Assembly (NCBI GenBank): GCA_023422005.1
Contig: JAEZSC010000032.1
Coordinates: 1-43,279, forward strand
From: Bacillota bacterium
Lineage (GTDB): Bacteria > Bacillota > Clostridia > Christensenellales > UMGS416
Length of the DNA stretch: 43,279 nucleotides
Reading direction: 5' to 3'
Shown: piece after piece, positions 30,943-39,149 of the stretch
Layout: each line of letters begins with the position of its first letter
Numbering within the stretch: the first letter of the stretch is position 1
Notes under the pieces: generated by a model
What the model saw: the letters and a program-made list of their open reading frames with translations, nothing else
Told to the model about the DNA's origin: nothing
The model's database searches: none
Made by a program: the position numbers and the translations under genes

Positions 30943-32613
30943 TTACGCCGTCTCAATCGCCGCGTCGGCCTGCAGGTTCAGCACCGACACGCCCATCTCC
31001 CGAAGGATGTATTTCTGTATCTTGCCGCTGGCCGTCATCGGATACTCGTGCACGAATTGCACGTAGCGGGGCGCCTTGTGGCGGCTCAGGCGCTCGCGGG
31101 TGTACTGCACGAGCTCTTCACCGGTGATCTGCGCACCCTCCTTGGGGATCACGAAGGCCATAACCTCTTCACCGTATACCTTATCGGGCACGCCTACGAC
31201 CTGAACATCCTTAACCGCCGGGTGGGTGTACAGGAACTCCTCGATCTCCCGGGGGTAGATGTTCTCGCCTCCGCGGATGATCATGTCCTTGAGCCGGCCG
31301 GTGATCTTGAAATACCCGTCCTCATCCATCATACCCAGGTCGCCGGTGTGCAGCCAGCCGTTCTCGTCGATGGCCATGCGGGTGGCCTCGGGCATTTTGT
31401 AGTAGCCTTTCATAACCATGAAGCCCCGCGCCACGATCTCGCCCTGGGTGTTGGGCGGCAGATCGGCCCAGGTCTCCGGGTGTACGATCTTGACCTCCAT
31501 GTTGGGCAGCATCTGGCCAACAGTGGACACGCGCTTCTCCAGCGGGTCGTGGGTGCGGGTCTGGGTGACCACCGGGGAGGATTCGGTCTGCCCGTAGGCG
31601 ATCGTGATCTCCGACGCGCCCATGTCGCTGACCACGCGCTTCATCACGGCGATGGGGCACGGCGAGCCGGCCATGATGCCGGTGCGCAGCGAGGAGTAAT
31701 CGTACTTGGTAAAGTCCTTGTGATCCAATATGGCGATGAACATCGTGGGTACGCCATGCACCGCCGTACAGCGCTCCATCTGTATGGCTTGCATCACCGG
31801 CACCGGCTGGAAGTAGTGCACCATGACCATCGTGGTGCCGTGGGTCACGCTGGCCATGACGCCCAGCACACAGCCGAAGCAGTGGAACAGCGGCACCGGA
31901 ATGCACAGCCGGTCTTTTTCGGTGAACTTCATGCAGTCGCCGATCATCTTGCCGTCATTGATGATGTTGTAGTGGGTCAGCATGACGCCCTTGGGGAAGC
32001 CCGTGGTGCCGGATGTGTACTGCATGTTGATGACGTCGTGGGAGTCCAGCGTGCTCTCGCGCTCCCGCAGCTGCTCCACGCCCACGGCATCGGCCATGGT
32101 GTACAGGTCGTCGAACAGATACATACCGGGCTTGCGCTGCGTGCCGATCAGAATGACGTTCTTCAAATACGGGAAGCGCTCGGAGTGCAGCCGGCCGGGC
32201 TCGGAGCCCTCGAGCTCCGGGCACAGCTGGCCGATGATACCGGCGTAGTCACTGTCCTTGAAACCCTCTATGAGCACCAGCGTGGTGCTGTCGGACTGTT
32301 TGAGCAGATACTCGGCCTCGAATATTTTATAATTTGTGTTGACCGTCACCAGCACCGCGCCGATCTTGGCGGTGGCGAACTGGCACACCAGCCATTCAGG
32401 GTGGTTGGTGGCCCAGATGGCCACATGGTCGCCCTTGCGGATGCCCATGGCCATGAAGCCCCTCGCCGCGCGGTCGCACAGCTCGTCGAACTCCCGCCAG
32501 CTCCAGCGGATGCCCTGGTGGGGATAGACCACCGCGTCCAGGTCTGGGAATTCCCGCGCCCTCTGCTCCAACAACGCGCCGATCGTAATGTCCAGCATCT
32601 GTTCCATGTCCAT
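30943..32613 (-). CDS. AMP-forming acyl-CoA synthetase
   Basis: 556 aa of the ANL superfamily. It activates a carboxylic acid to acyl-AMP and then acyl-CoA. Motifs in order: YTSGTTGFPKGVM (P-loop), FHCFGCVLGV, YGQTESSP, GWLHTGDLG, KDMIIRGGENIYP and the catalytic Lys in TASGKIQKYILRE. The pattern resembles medium/branched-chain fatty acyl-CoA synthetases; the actual acid is not predictable. GAAGGGGACAAA precedes ATG 32613. It is the only gene downstream of a complete T-box leader, so it should be induced when a particular tRNA is uncharged. Confidence 0.92.
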   Translation of the reverse strand: MDMEQMLDITIGALLEQRAREFPDLDAVVYPHQGIRWSWREFDELCDRAARGFMAMGIRKGDHVAIWATNHPEWLVCQFATAKIGAVLVTVNTNYKIFEAEYLLKQSDSTTLVLIEGFKDSDYAGIIGQLCPELEGSEPGRLHSERFPYLKNVILIGTQRKPGMYLFDDLYTMADAVGVEQLRERESTLDSHDVINMQYTSGTTGFPKGVMLTHYNIINDGKMIGDCMKFTEKDRLCIPVPLFHCFGCVLGVMASVTHGTTMVMVHYFQPVPVMQAIQMERCTAVHGVPTMFIAILDHKDFTKYDYSSLRTGIMAGSPCPIAVMKRVVSDMGASEITIAYGQTESSPVVTQTRTHDPLEKRVSTVGQMLPNMEVKIVHPETWADLPPNTQGEIVARGFMVMKGYYKMPEATRMAIDENGWLHTGDLGMMDEDGYFKITGRLKDMIIRGGENIYPREIEEFLYTHPAVKDVQVVGVPDKVYGEEVMAFVIPKEGAQITGEELVQYTRERLSRHKAPRYVQFVHEYPMTASGKIQKYILREMGVSVLNLQADAAIETA

Positions 32614-32948
32614 TTTGTCCCCTTCGCCGCTCTATTTTTGGGTAACAAAAAAGGACTTCCCCCCTGCCAGAGGCGAAAGTCCTTCGCGGTACCACTCTGA
32701 TTGAGGCAAAACGCCCCATCTCTGCCGGGCACGGCTCCCCATACCCTGCCCGTTTCACGGTGGGCAACCGTCCAAGCCTACGGACCAGCGTCGCACAGGT
32801 GCGATGCTTTGTCGCCGTGGCGACATGCCTTCGGTTGGCTGCTCGAGGGTGAGTGGGAGGATGTGGCCCTGCCACCTCGCACCATCCGGCGGCTCTCTGA
32901 AAAAGCGTTGGTCCTCATGTTCCCCGTCATCGCGTTTTCGCAATATTT
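32614..32948 (-). promoter_or_regulatory. T-box leader (riboswitch) of the acyl-CoA synthetase gene
   Basis: Minus-strand leader of about 335 bases. It has the invariant T-box AGAGTGGTACCGCG (complement of 32685-32698), then a terminator AAGGACTT...AAGTCCTTTTTT (about 32645-32684). Upstream is a Stem I with CAGAGAGCC and a GCCGCC/GGTGGC hairpin carrying GGATGGTG, typical of stem I distal elements. By alignment to known leaders, the specifier sits before ACC-CTCGAG, which gives CTC (Leu). That codon call is tentative; ACT (Thr) is one base off. Several hairpins fill the stem II/III region. Confidence 0.88.
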
Positions 32949-32954
32949 ATCCGT

Positions 32955-32983
32955 ATTATATGCGCCCGCCGCGCCGCTGTCAA
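32955..32983 (-). promoter_or_regulatory. consensus promoter of T-box transcript
   Basis: Perfect TTGACA (32978-32983), 17-base spacer and perfect TATAAT (32955-32960) on the minus strand. Strong constitutive initiation with control left to the T-box is the usual design. Confidence 0.95.
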
Positions 32984-33078
32984 CGATTAGGGCTGTGGCT
33001 TTTTTCCGGTTTATTGCCGCAGGCTTTGCGGGATGGCGGCGATTGGATGTAACACAAACCGATATTTATGCCTTGAAG

Positions 33079-33732
33079 CTATTCATAAGCGTAGCCGTCA
33101 TCGTCCAGCTTGGCCCGGCCGTCTCGCAGGCGGATGTACTCCTGCAGGCACACCGGCAGATAGCGGATGTCGGCGTCGTTCTCGATGGCCACCTGCTCGC
33201 CGGCGAACACCGGGACACCATCCACCAGGCGCAGGTGTATCGTGGCCTTGCGGGGCTTGCGGCTGAGCCGGCAGATGGCCCGGGTCGTGACCTCCTCCAC
33301 ATCCTGCGCCAGCGCGAAGAGCACGCTGCTGCCCTCGAAGGGATTGCCGAAGGCGTCCACCTTGAGGCCGAAGCAGATGACCGGCACGTCCAGATAGGTC
33401 ACCACACGGGTTAAGTCCCACACGTTGGCGCGGCTTAGGAACTGCGCTTCGTCGATCAGCACCACCGCCGGGGGGTTGTCGCCCATCTCTGCCTCTATGC
33501 TCTGGTACAACGAACCCTCGGGGCCGTTCACGTCGATCAGAAAGTCGCTCCTGCGCTTGATTTGTCCGTTTTCCAGGCGGCTGATAACATACCAACCCTC
33601 CTTGGTGTCGTTGCCGGGCTTGAGCACCAGCACGCGCTTGTGGTTGTTGTGCTCATAGTCATAGGCGATCTGCAGCAATTGCGTGGATTTGCCAGCGTTC
33701 ATCACCGCATAGCGGAAGTACAGTTTACTCAT
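33079..33732 (-). CDS. tdk: thymidine kinase (TK1 type) with degenerate zinc site
   Basis: 217 aa. It phosphorylates thymidine in the salvage pathway. The P-loop is NAGKSTQ (Lys15, Ser16), the catalytic Glu95 lies in LIDEAQFL, and the lid/substrate segments FGLKVDAFGNPFEGS and VPVFAGEQVAI are normal. The four zinc ligands of TK1 enzymes are reduced: the first pair reads C154-R-L-S157 and the second C195-L-Q-E198, leaving two cysteines. A zinc-free lasso/base may be stabilised otherwise. GGGGGAAAATC precedes the ATG. Confidence 0.93.
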   Translation of the reverse strand: MSKLYFRYAVMNAGKSTQLLQIAYDYEHNNHKRVLVLKPGNDTKEGWYVISRLENGQIKRRSDFLIDVNGPEGSLYQSIEAEMGDNPPAVVLIDEAQFLSRANVWDLTRVVTYLDVPVICFGLKVDAFGNPFEGSSVLFALAQDVEEVTTRAICRLSRKPRKATIHLRLVDGVPVFAGEQVAIENDADIRYLPVCLQEYIRLRDGRAKLDDDGYAYE

Positions 33733-33832
33733 GATTTTCCCCCGTGGCCCTTGTCGATGCTATGAGAAATATACCAGAAATTGTTGGCAATGGAAAGGCG
33801 AACACCATATTTAGTCCCATGACGTTTGTCGC

Positions 33833-33973
33833 TTGCCATATGGCCGCAATTGTGCTATCCTAGACATGTTGAAATCGGTATGCCTGCAAAACTCCAATGC
33901 TGCAAAGGAGCATCCATATCGCGCCATGTGCCGGGAGCTTTGCTGATCACAGCGGCGAAGCATCCCGTTTTTT
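33833..33973 (+). promoter_or_regulatory. promoter and attenuator-like leader of DEAD-box helicase
   Basis: TTGCCA (33833-33838) and TATCCT (33856-33861), 17 apart, with an extended TGC before the -10. The leader then forms a hairpin from CGGGA (33932) to TCCCG (33967), with inner pairs AGCTT.TGCTG/CAGCG.GAAGC, immediately followed by TTTTTT, 56 bases upstream of the start codon. This is a terminator inside the leader. Confidence 0.65.
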
Positions 33974-34029
33974 ATGGGCATTTGCCCGATACCACAACGA
34001 CCAAGGAAAAGGAAGTATAAACCGCTAAC

Positions 34030-35283
34030 ATGAGTTACATGGAAGTCTTGAGCGCGCCGATGAATCAGACCATCGCCGCTATGGGTTATGACAAGCCCAC
34101 ACCAATACAGGAACAAACGATACCCGCCATACTCGAGGGCCGCGACGTGATCGGCCAGGCCCAGACCGGCACCGGCAAGACCGCCGCCTTTGCCATCCCC
34201 ATGCTGGAGCGCATCGATCTGAAAGACGACCGCGTTCAGGCGCTGATCCTGGCCCCCACCCGGGAGCTGGCACAGCAGATCACCGAATCGGTGCTGAAGC
34301 TTTCCGCCCACATGGAGGGCTTCCGCGTGATGAGCATGTACGGCGGCACAGCCATGGGCCCGCAAAACGCCAAGCTGGCCTCCGGTGTGCACATGGTCGT
34401 GGGCACCCCCGGCCGTGTGCTGGACCACCTGCGCCGGCGCTCCCTGCGCGTGTTCGGCGTGCGCATGGTCACGCTGGACGAGGCCGATGAGATGCTGGAC
34501 ATGGGCTTCCGCGAGGACATCGAGGAGATCTTGAGCTACACCAGCAGCAAGCGCCAGACGCTGATGTTCTCTGCCACGATGCCCCCGCCCATCATGGAGC
34601 TGACCAAGCAGTACCAGCGGGAGCCGCTGTTCGTGGGCATCGAGCTTAAGCGCCCGGTTGTGGACACCATCGAGCAAAGCTATGTGGAGACCACCGAACA
34701 GAGCAAGAGCGCGGACCTTGCCGACCTGATTCTGCAGCACAAGCCCGGCTTGGCGCTGGTGTTCTGCAACACCAAGATCAAGGTGGATCAGTTGGTGGGC
34801 AAGCTCAAGCGCCGCGGCATTCGCGCCGAGGGCATCCACGGCGACATGGAGCAATACCGCCGCGACATGATACTGGCCCGCTTCAAGGAGCGCGCACTCA
34901 ACGTGCTGGTGGCCACCGACGTAGCCTCCCGCGGGCTGGATATCTCCGGTGTGGACCTGGTGTTCAACTATGACGTGCCCAAGAACGCCGAGCATTATGT
35001 GCACCGCATCGGGCGCACCGGCCGCATGGGCAAAACCGGCAAAGCCATCACGATGGTGGAAAAGAAGGACACACGGACCATGTCCCGCATCCAGCACCAC
35101 ACCAAGGTCACGCTGACCAACGAGAAGGGCGAAGCCGCAGTGCCGCCGGTGCAGAACGCGCAGCAGGAACAAAGCCAGCAAAACCCGCCGGCCGACAAGC
35201 CCAAGGCCAAGCGCCGCCCCCGCCGCAGGAAACCCAAGGCCCAGCAGAGCTCGCAGCCGGCAGTGAATACGGCCGAGGCCTAA
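34030..35283 (+). CDS. DEAD-box ATP-dependent RNA helicase
   Basis: 417 aa. All motifs are present: Q motif PTPIQEQTIP, motif I AQTGTGKT, Ia PTRELAQQ, Ib GTPGRVLDH, II DEAD, III SAT, IV FCNTK, V ARGLD-like ASRGLDISGV and VI HRIGRTGRMG. The C-terminal 50 residues are a disordered, Gln/Pro- and Lys/Arg-rich tail (PKAKRRPRRRKPKA) that binds RNA, as in CshA. It probably unwinds RNA during ribosome assembly or decay, often cold-induced. The ATG at 34030 has a poor ribosome binding site: GGAAG is 17 bases away. The leader attenuator suggests regulated read-through. Confidence 0.93.
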   Translation: MSYMEVLSAPMNQTIAAMGYDKPTPIQEQTIPAILEGRDVIGQAQTGTGKTAAFAIPMLERIDLKDDRVQALILAPTRELAQQITESVLKLSAHMEGFRVMSMYGGTAMGPQNAKLASGVHMVVGTPGRVLDHLRRRSLRVFGVRMVTLDEADEMLDMGFREDIEEILSYTSSKRQTLMFSATMPPPIMELTKQYQREPLFVGIELKRPVVDTIEQSYVETTEQSKSADLADLILQHKPGLALVFCNTKIKVDQLVGKLKRRGIRAEGIHGDMEQYRRDMILARFKERALNVLVATDVASRGLDISGVDLVFNYDVPKNAEHYVHRIGRTGRMGKTGKAITMVEKKDTRTMSRIQHHTKVTLTNEKGEAAVPPVQNAQQEQSQQNPPADKPKAKRRPRRRKPKAQQSSQPAVNTAEA

Positions 35284-35310
35284 GCCGGCACAGATCACCC
35301 CGCTTTTTGA

Positions 35311-35340
35311 CCGCCCGTCGCGTTGCCGGGCGGTTTTGTG
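35311..35340 (+). terminator. terminator after helicase gene
   Basis: CCGCCCG pairs with CGGGCGG and is followed by TTTTGTG. Confidence 0.85.
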
Positions 35341-35365
35341 TCTCGTCAGGTGAAAGGAGACTCTC

Positions 35366-36097
35366 ATGGAAGACAAGCTGTACTACGAGGCCTACGAGGA
35401 CCGCTACCGCAAAGCCTACGCCGCCGGCGCCGTGCGCTGGGGCCACGGGCCCGAGGACGAGGCCCTGCGCGCCATGCTGAAGCGATGGGTTGATACTTAC
35501 GGGCTGGCCGGCAAACACGTCCTCGAGTTCGCCTGCGGCGAGGGCGCGTCCGGCATAATCCTGTCTCAGCTGGGGTGCGTCTACCACGGCGTGGACCTTG
35601 CCCCATCGGCGCTGGAGCGGGCGCGGGAAGCGCTGGCCGGGTGTCCCAACGCCACGGTATCCCGCCTGGACATGGTCCGGGAAGCCCTGCCCGGTCCCTA
35701 TGACGCGGCACTGGACGTCATGGGCCTGCACATGCTGATCACCGACGCCGACCGCTCTGCCTATCTGCGCAATGCCTATGGCTGCCTGGCCCCCGGCGCG
35801 CCGATGCTTTTCTTCCGGGAGGCCTACCGCGAGGGCATCTATGAAGGCCCTGTGGACAGCATCGAACAGTGGCAGCAGCTCTACCCCGGTGACTATGTGA
35901 CGCCGCAGCAGCGCACAGCCCACGGCAGCCAAGGCGATGTGGAAGTCTGTGTGCCTCTGTTGCACGCCCGCGGCCGTGGCCAGGCGGGGTATCGGCAGGA
36001 GCTGACCGCCGCAGGATTTGTCGTGGACTGGTTTGAAATGGACGAAAGCAATGAGCAGATCGCTCGTTCTCAATCTTTCTGTGTACACAAGCCCTAG
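35366..36097 (+). CDS. class I SAM-dependent methyltransferase
   Basis: 243 aa. The Rossmann core runs from VLEFACGEGASGIIL (motif I) and YHGVDLAPSALERA (motif II) through LDMVREALPGPYDAALDVMGLHML (motif IV) to LAPGAPMLFFRE. The N-terminal YYEAYEDRYRKAY helix is typical of small-molecule methyltransferases of the methyltransf_11/25 group. The substrate is unknown. GAAAGGAG precedes ATG 35366, and a bidirectional terminator follows. Confidence 0.87.
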   Translation: MEDKLYYEAYEDRYRKAYAAGAVRWGHGPEDEALRAMLKRWVDTYGLAGKHVLEFACGEGASGIILSQLGCVYHGVDLAPSALERAREALAGCPNATVSRLDMVREALPGPYDAALDVMGLHMLITDADRSAYLRNAYGCLAPGAPMLFFREAYREGIYEGPVDSIEQWQQLYPGDYVTPQQRTAHGSQGDVEVCVPLLHARGRGQAGYRQELTAAGFVVDWFEMDESNEQIARSQSFCVHKP

Positions 36098-36144
36098 CAG
36101 CTCTCAAGCTGCACCAATGGCTTCCCCTGGAGGGGAAGGCTCAC

Positions 36145-36180
36145 AAAAAGGCGCGGCCGAAGCGGCCGCGCCTTCGCTTT
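36145..36180. terminator. bidirectional terminator
   Basis: AAAAGGCGCGGCCG pairs with CGGCCGCGCCTT around AAG. It lies between the convergent methyltransferase and alpha-mannosidase genes. Confidence 0.88.
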
Positions 36181-36192
36181 ACCCTTTTAAGA

Positions 36193-39009
36193 TCAGAACA
36201 GAACCTTGATGCTGCCCACGCCATTGGCCCGATAGCCAAAGCGCACGGAATTGCCTTCCACTGTCACGTCGCCGGCCACCTGCTGCTCCAGTACGTTTAC
36301 GGCGCAGGCGCTCCTGGGCGCGCCGCGGAAGACGATCTCCGCCTCGCCGCACTGGCCTTGGAGCTCATAATAGCGCACGATCAGACCGGTGCAATCCTCC
36401 GAGAGCTTCACCGCAGAAAACGCGACGCCGCCGCTGAGCTCCAGCAGCGCAGCCCTGGCCGGTAGTGTGCCGCCATGGGCCTTTGCCGCCGCCACAGCCA
36501 GGCCGTGGTTGAAGGCCTGCGACAGCGCCACCTGAGCCGCCGCGTCATCTTCCACCAGGGCGATGCCCATGCGGATGCGGTGCTCGCCGACCTCCGGCCA
36601 CGGATCGGGCTGGTCAGAGGAGCGGATCAGCGTAAGCGACAGGCCCTCCTTGCCCGCGCGATAGCCGTACTTGCTGTCGTTAAGCAACATCAGCGACCGG
36701 CCGCCCTGGGCCAGCGCCACGCCAAAGCTCTGGGCCGGCACGTCGTGGTCCAGCATGGAGCGCTCTATGACACCCATGGGCACGTCATAGCGCACCTTGT
36801 CGCAGGCGTAGTTCAGCGGCAGCAGCACGTTCAACTGCGGGTAAACGGTCTTCGCTGTGCCGATCTCCTGCCAGCGCACGGTGGCGTCCAGCCGCAGCAT
36901 GGCCTCGCCACGGTCCAGCGACACGGTGATGGTCAGCAGCGAGCCGTTGCCAAAGTCCTTTTCAAAGCGCACGCTCTGGCGCAGAAGATGTTCGCCCACA
37001 TGCACATCGGTAAAGCGTACGCTGTCACACAGGCTTTCCACCTTGCGGTACTGCCCTATGACCCACGCGCTCATGCCGCGGCTGGTGTCCTCCTCTATGC
37101 GGCGGAACACGCCCAGCGGTTTGCCCGGCGACACATATTGGGCGCCGGTGCGCAGGTCCACCAGAGAATAGATGAACCCATCCTGCGGGCACACGTGGGC
37201 GCACAGGAATTCGTTGCGCAGCACCAGCTCCTGCGGGTGGAACACCAGAGGTTCCTTGATGCAGGGCCCCACATCGGCGGGAGCGGCTTCATCCAGAACG
37301 ATCGTCGTGTATCCCATGGCCGGCACATCCACGCGCACCAGCGCCTCGGTATAGAAGTGGCCCCAGTAGTCATTCCTGCCATGGCCGGTCAACTGGTGCT
37401 CCAGCGCCTGGCTCTGGGTGTCAGACCAACGCATGCGCTTAGGATCGCCCGGCCAGTCCCACACGGTCACGGGCACGGCCTCGGTGCGGGCGAAGGGCAG
37501 CGGGTTGTATACGGTGAACAGACGGCGCAGCCCCGCGTGGCGGCCCACCTGAGCCAGACGGCCCTGGGCCAGGCCGAAGCCCACACCGGCTCCCTCGCTG
37601 CGGGTGCGGCTGGCGTCCTCCTCCACGGCGAAGGCGGAGGTATCCACCGCGGCGGACAGTGCCCGCACGGCCAGTTGGCGCTGGGTGTTGGCGGTTGCCA
37701 TGGCCTCCTGGTACTGGCCCATGGCATATTCCCGGGTCTCCGTAACGCCGCTGCCCGGCAGGATGTCGTGGAACTGATTGAACAGCACCTTCTTCCAAGC
37801 CTCGGCAAAGGCCGGCGCGGCATAGGGCGTGCCCAGCGCGGCGTGGGTCAGGGCGCTGACGCCCTCGGCGTCGGCCAGTGCCATCTCACCCTCGCGGTTG
37901 CCCTTCTTCTGGCGGGTCTGCGTCGTGTAGCAGCCGTCGAAGATGAAGTTGAGCTCCCCTTCCACGGTGGCATAAGCGTTGCGATTGGCCTCGGCCTCCC
38001 GGAAGAACGCGCCATAAGTGGAGAACTCAAAGGCCGGGAACACAGGCCAGCGGTTCATGTCTATAATCTTCTCGATGTCCCGCCGGGTGGGGCCGCCGCC
38101 GTGGTCGCCCACGCCGTACACGCGCAGCATGGATGTCAGGCCGTGCTTCTTGCAGAAAGCCGGCACATCCAACGCGCAGCGGCCGTCCATGCCCCAGTTG
38201 TACCACGTGGGCTCGCGGAACATCAGAATGCGCCTGCCCGAGGGCGCCTGCCAGTTGTACAGCACCTCGCCCTCGTAGCCGCGGCAGTGGTAGTAATATT
38301 TTACGCCGCTGTCGCACAGCACCTCGGGCACGTTGATGTGGTGGCCGAAGGTGTCCGGTTCATAATCCAGGTTCAGGCTGGCCGGGTCTATGTCCAGCAG
38401 TTGCGACAGGTACTGCTTGGTATACAGGAAGTGGCGCGCCATGCTCTCCATGTTGGGCATGTTGCGGTCGGCCTCCACCCACGTGGACGCCGTAACCTCC
38501 CAGCGGCCTTCCTTGATGCGGGCCTTGATGCGCTGCAGCAGCGCCGGGTCGTGCTGCTCCACAATGCGATAGGTGGACGCCTGGCTCTGGGCATAGGTGA
38601 AGTCCGGGTATTCGTCCATCAGATCCAGCATGGTGCGGAAGGTGTCCAGCGTGATGCTGACCGTCTCGTCATAGCCCCACATCCAGTTCATGTCGATGTG
38701 GGCATGGCCGATGCACAGCAGGCGGTAGCCCTTGGCCAACTCAGCCAACGGCGCGAGAGCCTGCTCCACGGCTTTGCAGGCGGTGCGGGTCAGCGCCCCT
38801 TCGCCCTGAAAGGCTGCCCATGCCGTGTCGACGGCGGCATGCACAACCTCATCGTGGATCCCGCCCTCGCTCTGGGAAAGCTTGTGCGCGTATTCCAACT
38901 GCAGCACGGCGCGGCTGCCCCAATAACTGGGGTGATCGCCCAGCATGGTCAGCGCAAAATCGGCCAGACAGGCCTTCTCCATCTGTTCCAGTCGTTTCAG
39001 GTGTGACAT
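36193..39009 (-). CDS. alpha-mannosidase, glycoside hydrolase family 38
   Basis: 938 aa, no signal peptide, so cytoplasmic. The GH38 catalytic domain starts with IGHAHIDMNWMW (zinc ligands His and Asp, about 102-110) and has the nucleophile Asp in PDTFGHH (about 220). The helical middle domain includes NQFHDILPGSGV, and the C-terminal beta-domains contain TVYNPLPFARTEAVPV and SLTLIRSSDQPDPWPEVGEH. It cleaves alpha-mannosides, probably from imported N-glycan or mannan oligosaccharides. GGAGGACACT precedes the ATG. It is monocistronic, with operator-like repeats in its promoter, but no sugar transporter is adjacent. Confidence 0.95.
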   Translation of the reverse strand: MSHLKRLEQMEKACLADFALTMLGDHPSYWGSRAVLQLEYAHKLSQSEGGIHDEVVHAAVDTAWAAFQGEGALTRTACKAVEQALAPLAELAKGYRLLCIGHAHIDMNWMWGYDETVSITLDTFRTMLDLMDEYPDFTYAQSQASTYRIVEQHDPALLQRIKARIKEGRWEVTASTWVEADRNMPNMESMARHFLYTKQYLSQLLDIDPASLNLDYEPDTFGHHINVPEVLCDSGVKYYYHCRGYEGEVLYNWQAPSGRRILMFREPTWYNWGMDGRCALDVPAFCKKHGLTSMLRVYGVGDHGGGPTRRDIEKIIDMNRWPVFPAFEFSTYGAFFREAEANRNAYATVEGELNFIFDGCYTTQTRQKKGNREGEMALADAEGVSALTHAALGTPYAAPAFAEAWKKVLFNQFHDILPGSGVTETREYAMGQYQEAMATANTQRQLAVRALSAAVDTSAFAVEEDASRTRSEGAGVGFGLAQGRLAQVGRHAGLRRLFTVYNPLPFARTEAVPVTVWDWPGDPKRMRWSDTQSQALEHQLTGHGRNDYWGHFYTEALVRVDVPAMGYTTIVLDEAAPADVGPCIKEPLVFHPQELVLRNEFLCAHVCPQDGFIYSLVDLRTGAQYVSPGKPLGVFRRIEEDTSRGMSAWVIGQYRKVESLCDSVRFTDVHVGEHLLRQSVRFEKDFGNGSLLTITVSLDRGEAMLRLDATVRWQEIGTAKTVYPQLNVLLPLNYACDKVRYDVPMGVIERSMLDHDVPAQSFGVALAQGGRSLMLLNDSKYGYRAGKEGLSLTLIRSSDQPDPWPEVGEHRIRMGIALVEDDAAAQVALSQAFNHGLAVAAAKAHGGTLPARAALLELSGGVAFSAVKLSEDCTGLIVRYYELQGQCGEAEIVFRGAPRSACAVNVLEQQVAGDVTVEGNSVRFGYRANGVGSIKVLF

Positions 39010-39024
39010 AGTGTCCTCCGTTAT

Positions 39025-39076
39025 CGAAACGTTTTGTGGCCTAAGATATTATGAACGTTTTGCCAGAGGATGGAAA
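39025..39076 (-). promoter_or_regulatory. promoter with paired operator-like sites, GH38 gene
   Basis: Minus-strand TTTCCA (39071-39076), 17-base spacer, CATAAT (39048-39053). AACGTTTTG occurs twice (39028-39036 and 39054-39062), 26 bases apart, with a palindromic AAACGTTT core in the first. One copy lies in the promoter spacer and the other just past the start site. This resembles LacI-family or CcpA operators. Confidence 0.5.
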
Positions 39077-39149
39077 GAGGAAATAAATCATATTTATATG
39101 ACAAAACCGGCGCCTCATCAGCGCCGGTCATACATGGTAGTGGTTGGGA

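Noticed and set aside
30714..31127. Plus-strand frames over the 3' end of the acyl-CoA synthetase
   Set aside because: Shadow of the minus-strand gene and of the palindromic repeat; no ribosome binding site.
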